Shown here: one piece after another, positions 27,965 through 37,683 of the stretch
How positions within the stretch are numbered: position 1 is the first letter of the stretch
Layout: every line of letters starts with the position of its first letter
Assembly: GCA_024644535.1 (NCBI GenBank)
Contig: JAHEKX010000015.1
Coordinates: 1-45,709, forward strand
Reading direction: 5' to 3'
Source: Gammaproteobacteria bacterium
GTDB lineage: Bacteria; Pseudomonadota; Gammaproteobacteria; Pseudomonadales; Halieaceae
Length of the DNA: 45,709 bases
Translations under genes and position numbers: made by a program
The notes under the pieces: model-generated
The model's database searches: none
The model's input: only the letters and a program-made list of their open reading frames with translations
What the model was told of the DNA's origin: nothing

Positions 27965-29476
27965 ATGCCTCTCTCTCGTCGTTCGTTTTTAAATTTAAGT
28001 ATTGCCGCTGCCGGTATGGCCGCCAGTAGTTCTAGCTTGAGTTGGGCTAGCCGCACGCCCATTAGTTTAAGCGACTATCGTGCCTTAGATGCGCTCGCCT
28101 TAGCCGAGGGCATAAAGCGTAAAGACTTTAGTGCGACCGAAGTTTTGGAAACGGCCATTGCCCGCGCCGAAGCAGTTAATCCAACGATCAATGCCATCGT
28201 CGAGCCTTTGTACGATTACGCTCGCAGTCAGATCATGCAGGGCCTGCCAGATGGTCCTTTCGCTGGTGTGCCCTTTTTATTGAAAGATTTGGGTTTAATG
28301 CTAGAGGGTACAAAAACTACCGAGGGTTCCCGGTTTTTTAAAGATCAAGTGGCGTCTTACACCGATACGATGGTGCAGCGTTATTTAGACGCCGGTTTTT
28401 TGATGATGGGTAAAAGTGCTAGCCCCGAGTTTGGCGGTACGGCTACGACTGAGTCGATTTTATTCGGTGATACTCGCAACCCTTGGGATTTGACTAAAAC
28501 CACCGGTGGCTCATCGGGCGGGTCGGCGGCAGCAGTTGCCGCAGGAATTCTGCCTTTGGCTAACGCGACCGATGGGGGTGGCTCTATTCGTATACCGGCT
28601 TCGTGTTGCGGTCTGTTTGGTATGAAGCCCAGCCGTGCGCGCACGCCGCGAGGCCCCAAATCGATACATACGTGGATGAGTGTGACTCACTGCGTGTCTC
28701 GCTCTGTACGCGACAGCGCTGCGTTACTTGACGCGACCGCGGGCCCTGAAGCTGGTGCGGCAGGAGGTCCACAACAGCCCAATCGTTCTTTCTCGGAGTT
28801 TGTCGGCGACATGCCAAAGAAGCTGCGTATCGGTTTGGTAACGACGCCTGTGTCACAGACGTCCGTGCACGCCGATTGCATTGCCGCGGTTATGCATGCC
28901 GCCAAGTTGTGCGAAAGCTTGGGTCACAGCGTCGAGCCCATTGCCTTGGGTATTGATCCCCGCGAGTTCTATGGCTCTACGGGACAAATTATGGCTGCGG
29001 GAACCGTAGCCAAAGTCAAAGCTCGCGAGCATGTGCTTGAGCGTAAAGTGACCGAGGACGATCTAGAGCCTTTGATTTGGTTGCGGTATCAAGCGGCTTT
29101 GAACAATAAAGCATCGGATTACCAAGATGCCGTACAAACTATTCACCGAATTGGCCGGCACGTGAGTGGCTTGCACCAGCGGTTTGATGTATTGCTATCG
29201 CCCACCCTGGCCAATCCACCTTTAGAGCTGGGTAAGCTCGCGTTAACCCGTATGGACAAGGGCTACGAAATGGATGTGGTCAGCTATTCGGCCTTTACCA
29301 TGTTGTTTAATGCCACGGGGGCCCCAGCGATGTCGGTGCCCTTGTATTGGACCCAAGCCGGTTTGCCTATAGGTACCATGTTTGCAGCCGACTTTGGTAA
29401 TGAGGGTTTATTATATTCACTGGCCAGTCAGCTCGAGCAAGCCCAACCCTGGTTCGATAAGGTGCCCACGATTTAA
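27965..29476 (+). CDS. Tat-exported amidase (amidase signature family)
   Basis: 503 residues. The start is the ATG at 27965 with AAGGAG 7 bases upstream; an upstream in-frame extension to 27848 has no signal or family likeness. The N-terminus [17 protein letters not shown] is a twin-arginine signal followed by a hydrophobic stretch and SWA, so the enzyme should be folded before export to the periplasm. The Ser-cisSer-Lys triad is K107 (FLLKD), S183 (GGSSGGS) and S207 (GGGSIRIP); the 76 and 24 residue spacings match fatty acid amide hydrolase. Such enzymes hydrolyse carboxamides, including acylamides and lactams. The substrate cannot be read from the sequence. It precedes the amidohydrolase by 64 bases. 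Confidence 0.93.
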   Translation: MPLSRRSFLNLSIAAAGMAASSSSLSWASRTPISLSDYRALDALALAEGIKRKDFSATEVLETAIARAEAVNPTINAIVEPLYDYARSQIMQGLPDGPFAGVPFLLKDLGLMLEGTKTTEGSRFFKDQVASYTDTMVQRYLDAGFLMMGKSASPEFGGTATTESILFGDTRNPWDLTKTTGGSSGGSAAAVAAGILPLANATDGGGSIRIPASCCGLFGMKPSRARTPRGPKSIHTWMSVTHCVSRSVRDSAALLDATAGPEAGAAGGPQQPNRSFSEFVGDMPKKLRIGLVTTPVSQTSVHADCIAAVMHAAKLCESLGHSVEPIALGIDPREFYGSTGQIMAAGTVAKVKAREHVLERKVTEDDLEPLIWLRYQAALNNKASDYQDAVQTIHRIGRHVSGLHQRFDVLLSPTLANPPLELGKLALTRMDKGYEMDVVSYSAFTMLFNATGAPAMSVPLYWTQAGLPIGTMFAADFGNEGLLYSLASQLEQAQPWFDKVPTI

Positions 29477-29540
29477 TTGACAACCAAGCGGTGCTTTAGC
29501 ACTCTTAGTGTGGCGTTAACAAAATAATAAGAGGTCAGTA

Positions 29541-31289
29541 ATGTACGATTTAGTGGTTCGCGGCGGTACGGTCGTCGATGGTAATGGCGGTACGCCCTAT
29601 CAGGCCGATGTGGCAATTCAAGGCGATAAAATCGTCGCCGTGGGGCCTGGGCTTGAAACGGGCGCGCAAGAAATCGATGCAACCGGCAAAATTGTAACCC
29701 CTGGATTTGTCGATATTCACACGCATTACGACGGGCAGGCCACCTGGGATCAAGAAATGGCGCCCTCTTCATGGCACGGCGTTACCACGGTAGTTATGGG
29801 TAACTGCGGCGTGGGGTTCGCGCCAGCAGAACCCTCACGTCACGACTGGCTGATTGGTTTAATGGAAGGTGTCGAAGATATTCCTGGTTCGGCCTTGGCC
29901 GAGGGCATGAGCTGGAACTGGGAGACCTTTCCAGAATATATGGATGCCTTAGAGGCCTTGCCTCGAACAATTGACGTGGCGGCCCAGGTGCCGCACGGGT
30001 CCGTTCGCGCATACGTCATGGGGGATCGTGGTGCTGCCAATGAAGACCCCACCGAAACCGATATTGCGCGTATGGCTGGTATCGTTGAAGACGGGTTAAA
30101 AGCCGGTGCCTTGGGTTTTTCGACGTCAAGGACCATTTTGCACAAATCCATCGAGAAAGAACTGGTGCCAGGTACCACAGCAACCAAAGAAGAGCTGTTA
30201 GCGATTGGTGCCGCCATGGGGCGGGTGGGCCATGGTGTGTTTGAATTATCTAGCGATCTAGTGCCCGAGTGGAATGAATTTGGTTGGATGGGTCAGTTAA
30301 GTCGAGAGTACGGCGTACCGGTCACATACACCGCTTTGCAATCGCCCATTAAAGCGATGCCCTTTGATGAAATGTTAAAAAGTATGCGTGAGGAAAACGC
30401 CAAAGGTGCAAACATCATGGCTCAGGTGTCGATGCGAGCTACTGGTCTGATTTTAGGTTTTCAGGCAAGCTTGCACCCCTTTACCGCTAAGGCGAGTTGG
30501 ATGGCCATTGCCCAACAGCCTTGGGAAGAGCAGTGGGCTGCGTTAAACGACCCTGAGTTTCGGGCGCGCTTAATTGCCGAACCCAACGAAATTTTGGATC
30601 CCGATTTGCAGATCATCATCGAAATGCTGTCCTCGGCTTTTAACATGCTTTACGCCATGGGCCCCGATTTTAACTACGAACCAAGTGCTGAAGAATCGAT
30701 CGAGTCACTGGCTAAAGCCGCGGGTGTGGCGCCAGTGGAATACGCTTACGACTTGCTATTAAGCGACGAAGGAACAGGTTTTATTTACTTCCCTTTACTG
30801 AACTGGGCTGATGGTAACTACAACTTCTTAGAAGACCCTTTGCATTCTGATGACTGTGTTAACTCGCTGTCGGATGGTGGTGCACACTGCGGCACAATTT
30901 GCGATGCGGCGGCTTCAACTTATATGCTGCAGTATTGGGTGCGAGATCGTCAGGGACGTCGCCTGTCATTGGAGTATGCAATTCAGCGCCAGTGCCGTGA
31001 TACCGCGCGCCTTTACGGTCTGAATGATCGCGGGGTGATAGAGTCTGGCTTCCTAGCGGATTTGAATATTATCGATATGGATGCCATCAAATTGGGCGAG
31101 CCTTGGGTGGCCGATGATTTGCCCGCGGGTGGTAAGCGTTTGCTACAAAAGGCAGAGGGTTACGTAGCGACCATTAAGTCGGGTGTGGTGACTTTTGAAG
31201 ATGGGGTTATGCAAGGACCAACCCCAGGGGGATTGATTCGGGGGCCTCAAATGCTTCAGGGTGCAACACCTGCTTCCGTCTCCGCCTAA
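29541..31289 (+). CDS. N-acyl-D-amino-acid deacylase-like amidohydrolase
   Basis: 582 residues, related to the COG3653 D-aminoacylase group of the amidohydrolase superfamily. An N-terminal beta-sandwich (MYDLVVRGGTVVDGNG) is followed by the metal motif DIHTHYDG (H60, H62) and GVTTVVMGNCGVGFAP, the group's signature with a Cys. LSDGGAHC near residue 450 holds the catalytic Asp. The C-terminus returns to the sandwich (SGVVTFEDGVMQGPTPGGLIRG). Family members remove acyl groups from N-acyl-D-amino acids or similar amides. Cytoplasmic, no signal peptide. GAGGT lies shortly before the ATG. Coupling to the periplasmic amidase suggests sequential hydrolysis of an amide compound. Confidence 0.88.
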   Translation: MYDLVVRGGTVVDGNGGTPYQADVAIQGDKIVAVGPGLETGAQEIDATGKIVTPGFVDIHTHYDGQATWDQEMAPSSWHGVTTVVMGNCGVGFAPAEPSRHDWLIGLMEGVEDIPGSALAEGMSWNWETFPEYMDALEALPRTIDVAAQVPHGSVRAYVMGDRGAANEDPTETDIARMAGIVEDGLKAGALGFSTSRTILHKSIEKELVPGTTATKEELLAIGAAMGRVGHGVFELSSDLVPEWNEFGWMGQLSREYGVPVTYTALQSPIKAMPFDEMLKSMREENAKGANIMAQVSMRATGLILGFQASLHPFTAKASWMAIAQQPWEEQWAALNDPEFRARLIAEPNEILDPDLQIIIEMLSSAFNMLYAMGPDFNYEPSAEESIESLAKAAGVAPVEYAYDLLLSDEGTGFIYFPLLNWADGNYNFLEDPLHSDDCVNSLSDGGAHCGTICDAAASTYMLQYWVRDRQGRRLSLEYAIQRQCRDTARLYGLNDRGVIESGFLADLNIIDMDAIKLGEPWVADDLPAGGKRLLQKAEGYVATIKSGVVTFEDGVMQGPTPGGLIRGPQMLQGATPASVSA

Positions 31290-31427
31290 GCGTTCGATTC
31301 TAAGCGGGTGTGTCTGTATTAGTGGGCACCCCCGGTTTTTAATGCCTTAAATTCTGCGGTGTTGGGGTGTAGCCAGCAACCCTTTTGTCTCACTGCGTCG
31401 AAAATATGTTAGTTACCCTATTGACAC

Positions 31428-31443
31428 TTCAACAACTGTTGAA
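31428..31443. promoter_or_regulatory. Palindromic operator 1, TTCAACAACTGTTGAA
   Basis: Perfect 7-bp inverted arms TTCAACA/TGTTGAA with a 2-base centre. It lies immediately after a consensus -35, the usual place for a repressor of the TetR type. Confidence 0.8.
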
Positions 31444-31459
31444 TTAACGTGTTGGTCAG

Positions 31460-31475
31460 TTCAACAAATGTTGAA
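31460..31475. promoter_or_regulatory. Palindromic operator 2, TTCAACAAATGTTGAA
   Basis: Same arms as operator 1, differing only in the central base pair. The centre-to-centre distance is 32 bp, about three helical turns, so two dimers would sit on the same face of the DNA. It ends 34 bases before the receptor start codon. Confidence 0.8.
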
Positions 31476-31509
31476 ATAAACCATAAACATAACGAGTGAG
31501 GATGGAGCA

Positions 31510-33810
31510 ATGAACACGCGAATGAAATTGTCGGTGTTGGCCACCGCGGTTACTTTAGCGGTAACGGGCCAGGTCGCTAACGCACAAAACGGTGCCGAGA
31601 AAAAGCGCCAAGCAACCCTAGAAGTGGTTGAGGTTACCGCTCGACGTACCACTGAAAATTTGCAGGAAGTCCCGGTGTCAGTGACTTCATTGGGTGCTGA
31701 TGCCTTAAAAAGTGCTGGTGTTTCGGTGCTCACCGAAGTGCAGCAGTTCTCGCCGAATACTACCTTGCAGAACAGCCGTGGCACCAACTCTACGTTGACC
31801 GCCTTTATTCGTGGTGTGGGCCAACAAGATCCATTGTGGGGTTATGAACCAGGTGTAGGTATTTACATTGACGACGTTTACATGGCTCGACCACAAGGTG
31901 CTGTGCTGGATTTATTAAACGTTGAGCGTATCGAAGTGCTGCGTGGACCCCAGGGTACGCTGTATGGCAAAAATACTATTGGTGGTGCGGTTAAATACGT
32001 CACCAAGCGTATGTCAGGCGAAGCCAATGCGCAGGTAGATGTCACCGTGGGTTCGTATGGGCAGCAGGATTTTAAACTCACCGCTGAACTGCCTTTGGTG
32101 AAAGATAAAGCGTATTTAGGCGTGGGTTATGCAGACTTATCGCGTGATGGCTTTGGTGAATACTTGATCGTCGCGGACAGCATGGGTTACCAAGACCCAG
32201 AAAACTACAACAAAGATTTGACCGCTATGCGGGCGACCTTAGAGTTAACGCCCACCGATAACGTGTTCATCCAAATCGCCTATGATCAAACAGAAGACGA
32301 CTCAAACGCTAAAGGCGGCTACCGTTTATTGCCAAGTTTGCTCACCAATGCGCCTGTCCCCGGTTCGGTATTCGATTCTTACACGTCAATGCCTACCGAT
32401 AACTATGTCGAGCTTAAAGGGTTCAGTCTTACGGCTGAGTGGAACGTCTCGGATGAGCTAACCGTTAAGTACATCGGCGCGTCGCGCGAGAGCTACTCAG
32501 ATACCAATATCGACTTCGACAATACGCCCTTAGATATTTTTGACGTGCCTGCGTTCTACGACGATGAAAATACCAGTCATGAACTACAGTTTAGCTACGC
32601 TAAAGAGGGCTATTCGGTCGTGGGTGGTATTTACAGCTACGATGGTGAGTCGTGCGGTCACTTTGACGCAATCCTTGGTTTTTTGGGTCGTGCGGCTTAC
32701 GGTGCGTTGGGCGCAACCGGCCTGACTCGAGAGGTGACTGGGTGTAACAACAGCAAGTCTACCGCAGTGTATGCTCAAAGCTCGATTGAATTGAGCGATC
32801 AGTGGTCAGTTACTATCGGTGCCCGATACACCGAAGAAGAGAAAGATGCTTACGTCAAGAATGGTGTGAATCTGAGCAACGTTTACCCAAACAGCGGTTG
32901 GATTCCCGGCTACGTTCGCCCCGCTACAGCGGTATTCCCGCAGGTGCTGGGTCGTGATACTAACGGCGACGGTGTGTTAGATGCCCCCAAGTCTGAAGAC
33001 TGGGACCGAGTAACGCCCCGCATTGGTGTCGAGTATCAAATGGACGACCAAACCATGATCTACGCCAGTTACGGTCAGGGCTTTAAGTCGGGTACCTTTA
33101 ATCCAAGAGCCACGGTCAATGAATCGGCAGCCGATCCTGAAATTGTGGACTCGCTGGAAGTTGGTATCAAGAAAGATTGGGGTGCATCACTACGTACTAA
33201 CGTTACGGTGTTCACGATCGATCACCAAGATCGTCAGTACATTACCGTAACACCCGATCCCAGTGATCCAAGCGCCTTGAACCAGAATTTAGGCAACATT
33301 AAAGGTTCAACGGTCGACGGCTTAGAAGCCGAAATCGTATGGGCGGCTAGCGATGCACTTAGCGTAGACGTGGCCTTGGGTATTTTGGATGGCAAAATCG
33401 AGAATGATCCAACCATTGCAGCGCCTTTGGTCGGTTTGTCGAATACTCCCGACTACACTTTAAACGTGGGTGCGACCTACTACTTTGATACCGCCATGGG
33501 TAACTTTACCGCGCGCGCTAACTACTACTACCGCGATGACTATATTCTGTTCGAAGATTCAGATCTGTTGGCCCAAGACGGCTACGGCATGGTGAACTTA
33601 GGGTTAACCTGGGAAAGCCTGAACGGCGATGTGTATGGCGGCGTGTACGTTAAAAACGCCACCGATGAAGAGTACATGGTCGGTGGTTATAACTTCGTAG
33701 GCGTTGCTGCAGATGGGAGCTACCTACCTGGATTGGGCGGTGACCAAACATTGGTGAGCTACTACGGTGATCCACGAACGATCCAGCTGAACTTCGGCTA
33801 CCGCTTCTAA
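31510..33810 (+). CDS. TonB-dependent outer membrane receptor
   Basis: 766 residues. The signal peptide (MNTRMKLSVLATAVTLAVTG, cleavage probably after VANA near residue 25) is followed by a TonB-box-like LEVVEVTARR. The plug domain is complete: EVPVSVTSLGADAL, FIRGVGQQDP, GVGIYIDDVYMARPQG and IEVLRGPQGTLYGKNTIGGAV. The C-terminal barrel alternates aromatic strands and ends in LNFGYRF, the outer-membrane insertion signature. The plug style resembles the large marine/sphingomonad group that takes up organic substrates rather than siderophores. The operator pair upstream implies substrate-controlled expression, and the flanking genes suggest an acyl or aromatic acid derivative. Confidence 0.95.
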   Translation: MNTRMKLSVLATAVTLAVTGQVANAQNGAEKKRQATLEVVEVTARRTTENLQEVPVSVTSLGADALKSAGVSVLTEVQQFSPNTTLQNSRGTNSTLTAFIRGVGQQDPLWGYEPGVGIYIDDVYMARPQGAVLDLLNVERIEVLRGPQGTLYGKNTIGGAVKYVTKRMSGEANAQVDVTVGSYGQQDFKLTAELPLVKDKAYLGVGYADLSRDGFGEYLIVADSMGYQDPENYNKDLTAMRATLELTPTDNVFIQIAYDQTEDDSNAKGGYRLLPSLLTNAPVPGSVFDSYTSMPTDNYVELKGFSLTAEWNVSDELTVKYIGASRESYSDTNIDFDNTPLDIFDVPAFYDDENTSHELQFSYAKEGYSVVGGIYSYDGESCGHFDAILGFLGRAAYGALGATGLTREVTGCNNSKSTAVYAQSSIELSDQWSVTIGARYTEEEKDAYVKNGVNLSNVYPNSGWIPGYVRPATAVFPQVLGRDTNGDGVLDAPKSEDWDRVTPRIGVEYQMDDQTMIYASYGQGFKSGTFNPRATVNESAADPEIVDSLEVGIKKDWGASLRTNVTVFTIDHQDRQYITVTPDPSDPSALNQNLGNIKGSTVDGLEAEIVWAASDALSVDVALGILDGKIENDPTIAAPLVGLSNTPDYTLNVGATYYFDTAMGNFTARANYYYRDDYILFEDSDLLAQDGYGMVNLGLTWESLNGDVYGGVYVKNATDEEYMVGGYNFVGVAADGSYLPGLGGDQTLVSYYGDPRTIQLNFGYRF

Positions 33811-33834
33811 TTCAGCGGTAATCAAAGCGATTAA

Positions 33835-33860
33835 GCCTGAGGGGCGCTCGCTCCTCAGGC
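33835..33860 (+). other. Stem-loop between receptor and ligase genes
   Basis: GCCTGAGG and CCTCAGGC form an 8-bp stem with a 10-base loop, 24 bases past the receptor stop. No T run follows. It may reduce, rather than stop, read-through into the ligase gene 24 bases on. Confidence 0.45.
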
Positions 33861-33884
33861 CACTTCCAAACGTAGAGGTGTTGC

Positions 33885-35456
33885 ATGTTTAGGGGATTTG
33901 AATCTCCAAGTCCTTTGCTACCTGAGATTTTTGCCTTGCATGGTAAATGGCAGGTGGGGAAGCCGGCTTTGATTGCGGGTGAGCTGCGACAGACCTGGCC
34001 AGCACTGATGTGCTCGACCCACCGTTTTGCCAACGCGCTGATTAACTCGGGCGTGCGCCTAGGCGACAGTATAGGCATTGTCATGAGTAATGGCGCCGAA
34101 ATGGTGCATGCCTTGCTGGGATGTATGAGCGCAGGCGCTGTGTCGGTGCCTATCAACCTGTCGGTTAGTGATGAAGCGCTGGTTAATATGCTTGTCGATG
34201 CACAAATTGCAGGGTTGGTCGTGACCGGTGACCAATTTGACCGACTCGCGAGCTTACAAAACCGCTTGCCTCCAAGTGTGAAGGTACAGGTCACGACTGG
34301 AACGACACACGCTAAGGGCTGGCACCAGTGGTCTACCTATTTGGCTGGTGCTGACGATGCCGCACCTAATGTCCATATCGACGGCGATTCAGTGCTGAAC
34401 GTAATCTACTCATCGGGCACTACGGGTATTCCTAAAGGCATAGTACACACTCATCGTGGTCGGCGAGATTGGGCCTATGATTTAGCGATTGCGCTTCGAT
34501 ATCACGGGGCGGCCAAAAGCTTATTCACCATTGGCTTGTATTCCAACATTTCGTGGGTATCAATGCTGGCGACCTTACTAGCTGGTGGTACCTTAGTGGT
34601 TCATGACAAGTTCGACGAAACTGCCTTTCTGGACACCGTCGAGCGTGAGGACATTTCTCACGTTGCTATGGTGCCCATTCAGTTTCAGCGTGTTACAGAG
34701 TTGCAGTTAACTCAGCCGCGTAATGTAAGTTCCATGACCGCGATGATGAGTGCGGGTTCGCCCTTGCGTGAGCCGCTAAAGCGTCGCATTTTTGAGGCTT
34801 TTCCGTGTGGCATTATCGAGCTATACGGCTTAACCGAGGGGATTATCACAACGCTAGATCCTGAAGATGCCCAAGGGCGTTGGTCCTCTGTGGGGCGGCC
34901 ATTAATTGGCACCGATATTGCAATTATTGATGACGAGGGTCAGATGGTTCCCGCAGGCGTGTCTGGAGAAATTGTTTCGCGCGGTCGAATTACCATGCCA
35001 GGTTATCTTAATCGAGCTGACGCCAGCCAAGAATCTGAATACATCGATATGAACGGACAGCAGTGGTTGCGCTCGGGTGATATTGGTCAGTTTGATGAGG
35101 AAGGCTTTTTATATATTGTCGATCGCAAAAAAGACATGATCTTATCAGGTGGCCAAAACATCTACCCGCAGGACATCGAGGCAGTGGTGGCCTTGCACGA
35201 TATGATTTATGACGTTGCGGTGATTGGCGCGCCCAGCGAGCGCTGGGGCGAGACCCCAATCGCGCTGGTTGTGCCTAAGCCTGGTGTTACCGTTTGCGAT
35301 GATTGTCGTTCTGCTATTCGTGCTTTTGCGAATGAGCAGCTTGGTAAGCAACAGCGTATTGCCGATGTTGTGGTTGTCGACGAGCTTCCACGCAATCCCA
35401 ACGGCAAGATCTTAAAGCGTGAGCTGCGCGAACAGTTCAAACACCTGCAGTATTGA
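33885..35456 (+). CDS. AMP-forming acyl-CoA ligase (first)
   Basis: 523 residues of the ANL superfamily: activates a carboxylic acid with ATP to acyl-AMP, then forms the CoA thioester. Motifs: the P-loop YSSGTTGIPKGIVHTH near residue 170, the A5-like LYGLTEG near 320, the hinge SGDIGQFDEEGFLYIVDRKKD near 395-415, SGGQNIYPQDIE near 420 and the catalytic lysine in LPRNPNGKILKREL at the end. The ATG at 33885 has GAGGTG upstream. It probably shares the receptor's transcript and ends at the intrinsic terminator at 35475-35501. The substrate may be the acid released by the amide hydrolases upstream (inference). Confidence 0.92.
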   Translation: MFRGFESPSPLLPEIFALHGKWQVGKPALIAGELRQTWPALMCSTHRFANALINSGVRLGDSIGIVMSNGAEMVHALLGCMSAGAVSVPINLSVSDEALVNMLVDAQIAGLVVTGDQFDRLASLQNRLPPSVKVQVTTGTTHAKGWHQWSTYLAGADDAAPNVHIDGDSVLNVIYSSGTTGIPKGIVHTHRGRRDWAYDLAIALRYHGAAKSLFTIGLYSNISWVSMLATLLAGGTLVVHDKFDETAFLDTVEREDISHVAMVPIQFQRVTELQLTQPRNVSSMTAMMSAGSPLREPLKRRIFEAFPCGIIELYGLTEGIITTLDPEDAQGRWSSVGRPLIGTDIAIIDDEGQMVPAGVSGEIVSRGRITMPGYLNRADASQESEYIDMNGQQWLRSGDIGQFDEEGFLYIVDRKKDMILSGGQNIYPQDIEAVVALHDMIYDVAVIGAPSERWGETPIALVVPKPGVTVCDDCRSAIRAFANEQLGKQQRIADVVVVDELPRNPNGKILKRELREQFKHLQY

Positions 35457-35474
35457 TAGGTCCGTTCCTATTTG

Positions 35475-35501
35475 CCGAGCCTTATGGCTCGGTTTTTTTT
35501 T
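35475..35501 (+). terminator. Intrinsic terminator
   Basis: CCGAGCC and GGCTCGG form a perfect 7-bp stem around TTAT, followed by nine Ts. It closes the receptor-ligase transcription unit. Confidence 0.93.
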
Positions 35502-35535
35502 GAGTACCTAAATATCCTGGGTCGGGCCACGCCTG

Positions 35536-36393
35536 TTACAACCGCTTAGGCGCCAAGCTCTGAACTTGCTCGTACAGTCGCTGCGTTAAGTTATGTCGGG
35601 TGACCTGATGACAGTAGTCCTGGCTTTGCATTGGCTGGCCGATGGTGAGATTTATTTCAGATCCAAATCTTTTAAGAGCTTCTCGAAGCAGCATAGCCAT
35701 GCGCAGAGGCTCGGCTATGTGAGACGCTAAGTGGAAAGGTCGACTATTTTGACCTTCGAAATAGACGGGCACAATTGTTGGCTGAGACTTGGTCACTAGT
35801 TTTGCAACGAATGTGCTCCAGGGGGCATCGTACACTTTGCCAAACCCCATTTGATTTGCCGTCGAGACCATGCCCGATGGAAATAAAATCAAAGGTATGC
35901 GGTTTTCTAAGGCCTCATGCGCTAGCTGTTTGGCACGGATATTTCGTTTTGCCGCGTCTTTAGTGCCTGAAAAATCGATGGGTAAAAAGTGTTCAGCCAA
36001 TTCTCGGTCCTGACACAGTAGTGAATTGATTACGACCCGGAAGTTGCCGGCGAGCTCTAAAGCCAAATTGCACATGATGAGCCCATCAATCACGCCAAAG
36101 GGGTGGTTCGCTATAAATAGAACAGGTTGCGCGGGGTCTACCTGTTGCAGCGGGGTTTTGTCGACATTGATCCGGATGTCACTGGCACTTAAAGCTTCCT
36201 TGAAAAAGGATCGAGCGTCTGGCGTTTGAGCTTTGATTCGATGGTATAAGCCCTCGAGCTTTGGGCGGCCCATGAGTGATTCCAGATGGCGCGTGATCAT
36301 ACGAACCAGCCATTTTGAAGTTGGGTCTTCGTAAGACAGTCCAGGCTGGTCTTTTACGTAAAACTCAAAAGCAGGATCCAATGTCGATAGCAT
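35536..36393 (-). CDS. PlsC-like lysophospholipid acyltransferase-family protein
   Basis: 285 residues from the ATG at 36391-36393, which has GGAGG 7 bases upstream; an in-frame ATG at 36414 would add 7 residues and lies before that site. The acyltransferase motif is FIANHPFGVIDGL (H, five residues, D), as in the hemolysin/ornithine-lipid-related branch, and the second block is ILFPSGMVSTAN, with VPVYFEGQNSRPF further on. Family members move acyl chains from ACP or CoA to lysolipids or amino-lipids at the inner membrane. The N-terminus (FVKDQPGLSYEDP-like) is also typical of that branch. It is convergent with the ligase and co-directional with the MFS gene upstream. Confidence 0.82.
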   Translation of the reverse strand: MLSTLDPAFEFYVKDQPGLSYEDPTSKWLVRMITRHLESLMGRPKLEGLYHRIKAQTPDARSFFKEALSASDIRINVDKTPLQQVDPAQPVLFIANHPFGVIDGLIMCNLALELAGNFRVVINSLLCQDRELAEHFLPIDFSGTKDAAKRNIRAKQLAHEALENRIPLILFPSGMVSTANQMGFGKVYDAPWSTFVAKLVTKSQPTIVPVYFEGQNSRPFHLASHIAEPLRMAMLLREALKRFGSEINLTIGQPMQSQDYCHQVTRHNLTQRLYEQVQSLAPKRL

Positions 36394-36456
36394 GATAAGG
36401 CCTCCGTATTGCAAGAGCGTATTCCTATCATGTTACACCCGTGTTGCAACACGGGG

Positions 36457-37683
36457 CTAGAGCCTTCGAGCGGCTAAAGCGCCGACAATCCCGCCCAACG
36501 CAATAAATCCGAAGTAAAGGGTGTACCCACCACCGTCGGGCCAGGAGCTGACCAGTTCGCTATTTAGCTTGGGTAGGTAAATATCGGGTGTAAAGGCGAG
36601 CAACGAGATAAAGCCAACAGCGAGGCCTTTTAGCTGGGGGTTGATGTCACAGTCATCGAGTACTGCCCAATAAAGCCCTCGTACACTATACGTCGTAAGG
36701 CCTATGGCCATTACCATGGTCAAAGCCAGCGCTTGGGATGGCAAAGCTGGTAGCAAAGCAAAGGCCGACAGAGCCGCACTGGCCCCCAGTAGACTCCAGC
36801 TGAGCACCCACTTAGTTTGATATCGGTCGCCTAAGAATCCGGCAAGTAAGGCGCCCACGGGCCGCGTCCATAGCTTGGCGAGCGTAATCGAGGCCGCGAT
36901 AGATGTGGTTAAGCCCCAGTGATTTTGCAGGTAACCCGAGAACGAATAGGTCGCCCACAGGAATTGATATCCAGTCAGCACGCAAATAATGACGAGCCAA
37001 ATTTTGGGGTTGGTTACGATTTGCTTTAATCCGGCGGACAAGCCGATCGGTGCAACTTGTTGTTCACTGGGCCGCAACGTTTTACTTTCTGAGGGTACCC
37101 AGTACCACGTCAGTCCAGCCATGATCAGTACAGCGCTTGCGTAAAAATAAATCACCGTTGTCATTGCCGTAATCGAACTTGCGTCGGGCGATGGCGCCAG
37201 CCGTGCAAATAGCACTACTGCAATTGTGGCAAGCAATGCTTCCACCAAGCCGCGTCCACCTTCTAAAAAACCAAAAAATCGACCTTGACGGTGCGGCTCG
37301 GCGAGTTCGTTCACTTCTTTGATCAGCGCCGACCAAAAGGTTAAACCAGTGGTAATGCCCCAGGCCGCGAACATCCATGGAACCATGATTGGGGCTGGTA
37401 GTTGCGCAAAGTACAAGCCAATAAGGCCAGTGCCCGCCAATGACATCACTAAGAGCTTTTTGGTGTCGACTCGGTCGGCAAGCCAGCCGCTCGGTGCATA
37501 GCTCAGCATGAAGACGACCCCCAGCCAAGACGCTGCTGTATTTAACTCGGTTAGGGTGATTTGCAAGGCCTCTAGCAGCGGCACCTCGAAATTCTGACGC
37601 AAGTACAGCATAGGGTAGATACTGCCCGCCGCGAGAGTCAGGACGACAAGGCTGCGATATCGAGCAGGTAAAGCAGTGTTCAT
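36457..37683 (-). CDS. Major facilitator superfamily transporter
   Basis: 408 residues with about 12 hydrophobic segments. The MFS loop signature SGWLADRVDTKKLLV lies between helices 2 and 3, near residue 65, and a weaker copy, LAGFLGDRYQTKW, lies after helix 8, near 290. The charged central loop (SESKTLRPSEQQ) falls near residue 200. The substrate is unknown. Position in the cluster suggests an organic acid or a degradation intermediate, but this is only by association. Confidence 0.92.
   Translation of the reverse strand: MNTALPARYRSLVVLTLAAGSIYPMLYLRQNFEVPLLEALQITLTELNTAASWLGVVFMLSYAPSGWLADRVDTKKLLVMSLAGTGLIGLYFAQLPAPIMVPWMFAAWGITTGLTFWSALIKEVNELAEPHRQGRFFGFLEGGRGLVEALLATIAVVLFARLAPSPDASSITAMTTVIYFYASAVLIMAGLTWYWVPSESKTLRPSEQQVAPIGLSAGLKQIVTNPKIWLVIICVLTGYQFLWATYSFSGYLQNHWGLTTSIAASITLAKLWTRPVGALLAGFLGDRYQTKWVLSWSLLGASAALSAFALLPALPSQALALTMVMAIGLTTYSVRGLYWAVLDDCDINPQLKGLAVGFISLLAFTPDIYLPKLNSELVSSWPDGGGYTLYFGFIALGGIVGALAARRL

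Larger units (their letters stand above)
31290..31509 (+). promoter_or_regulatory. Intergenic control region of the TonB-dependent receptor
   Basis: This 220-base gap holds a consensus TTGACA at 31421-31426 and two identical-type palindromes (31428-31443 and 31460-31475). The first palindrome exactly fills the 17-base spacer after the -35, with one base to spare. The expected -10 (TTAACG at 31444) is poor, so an activator or a different register is possible. I see no gene here. Confidence 0.6.
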
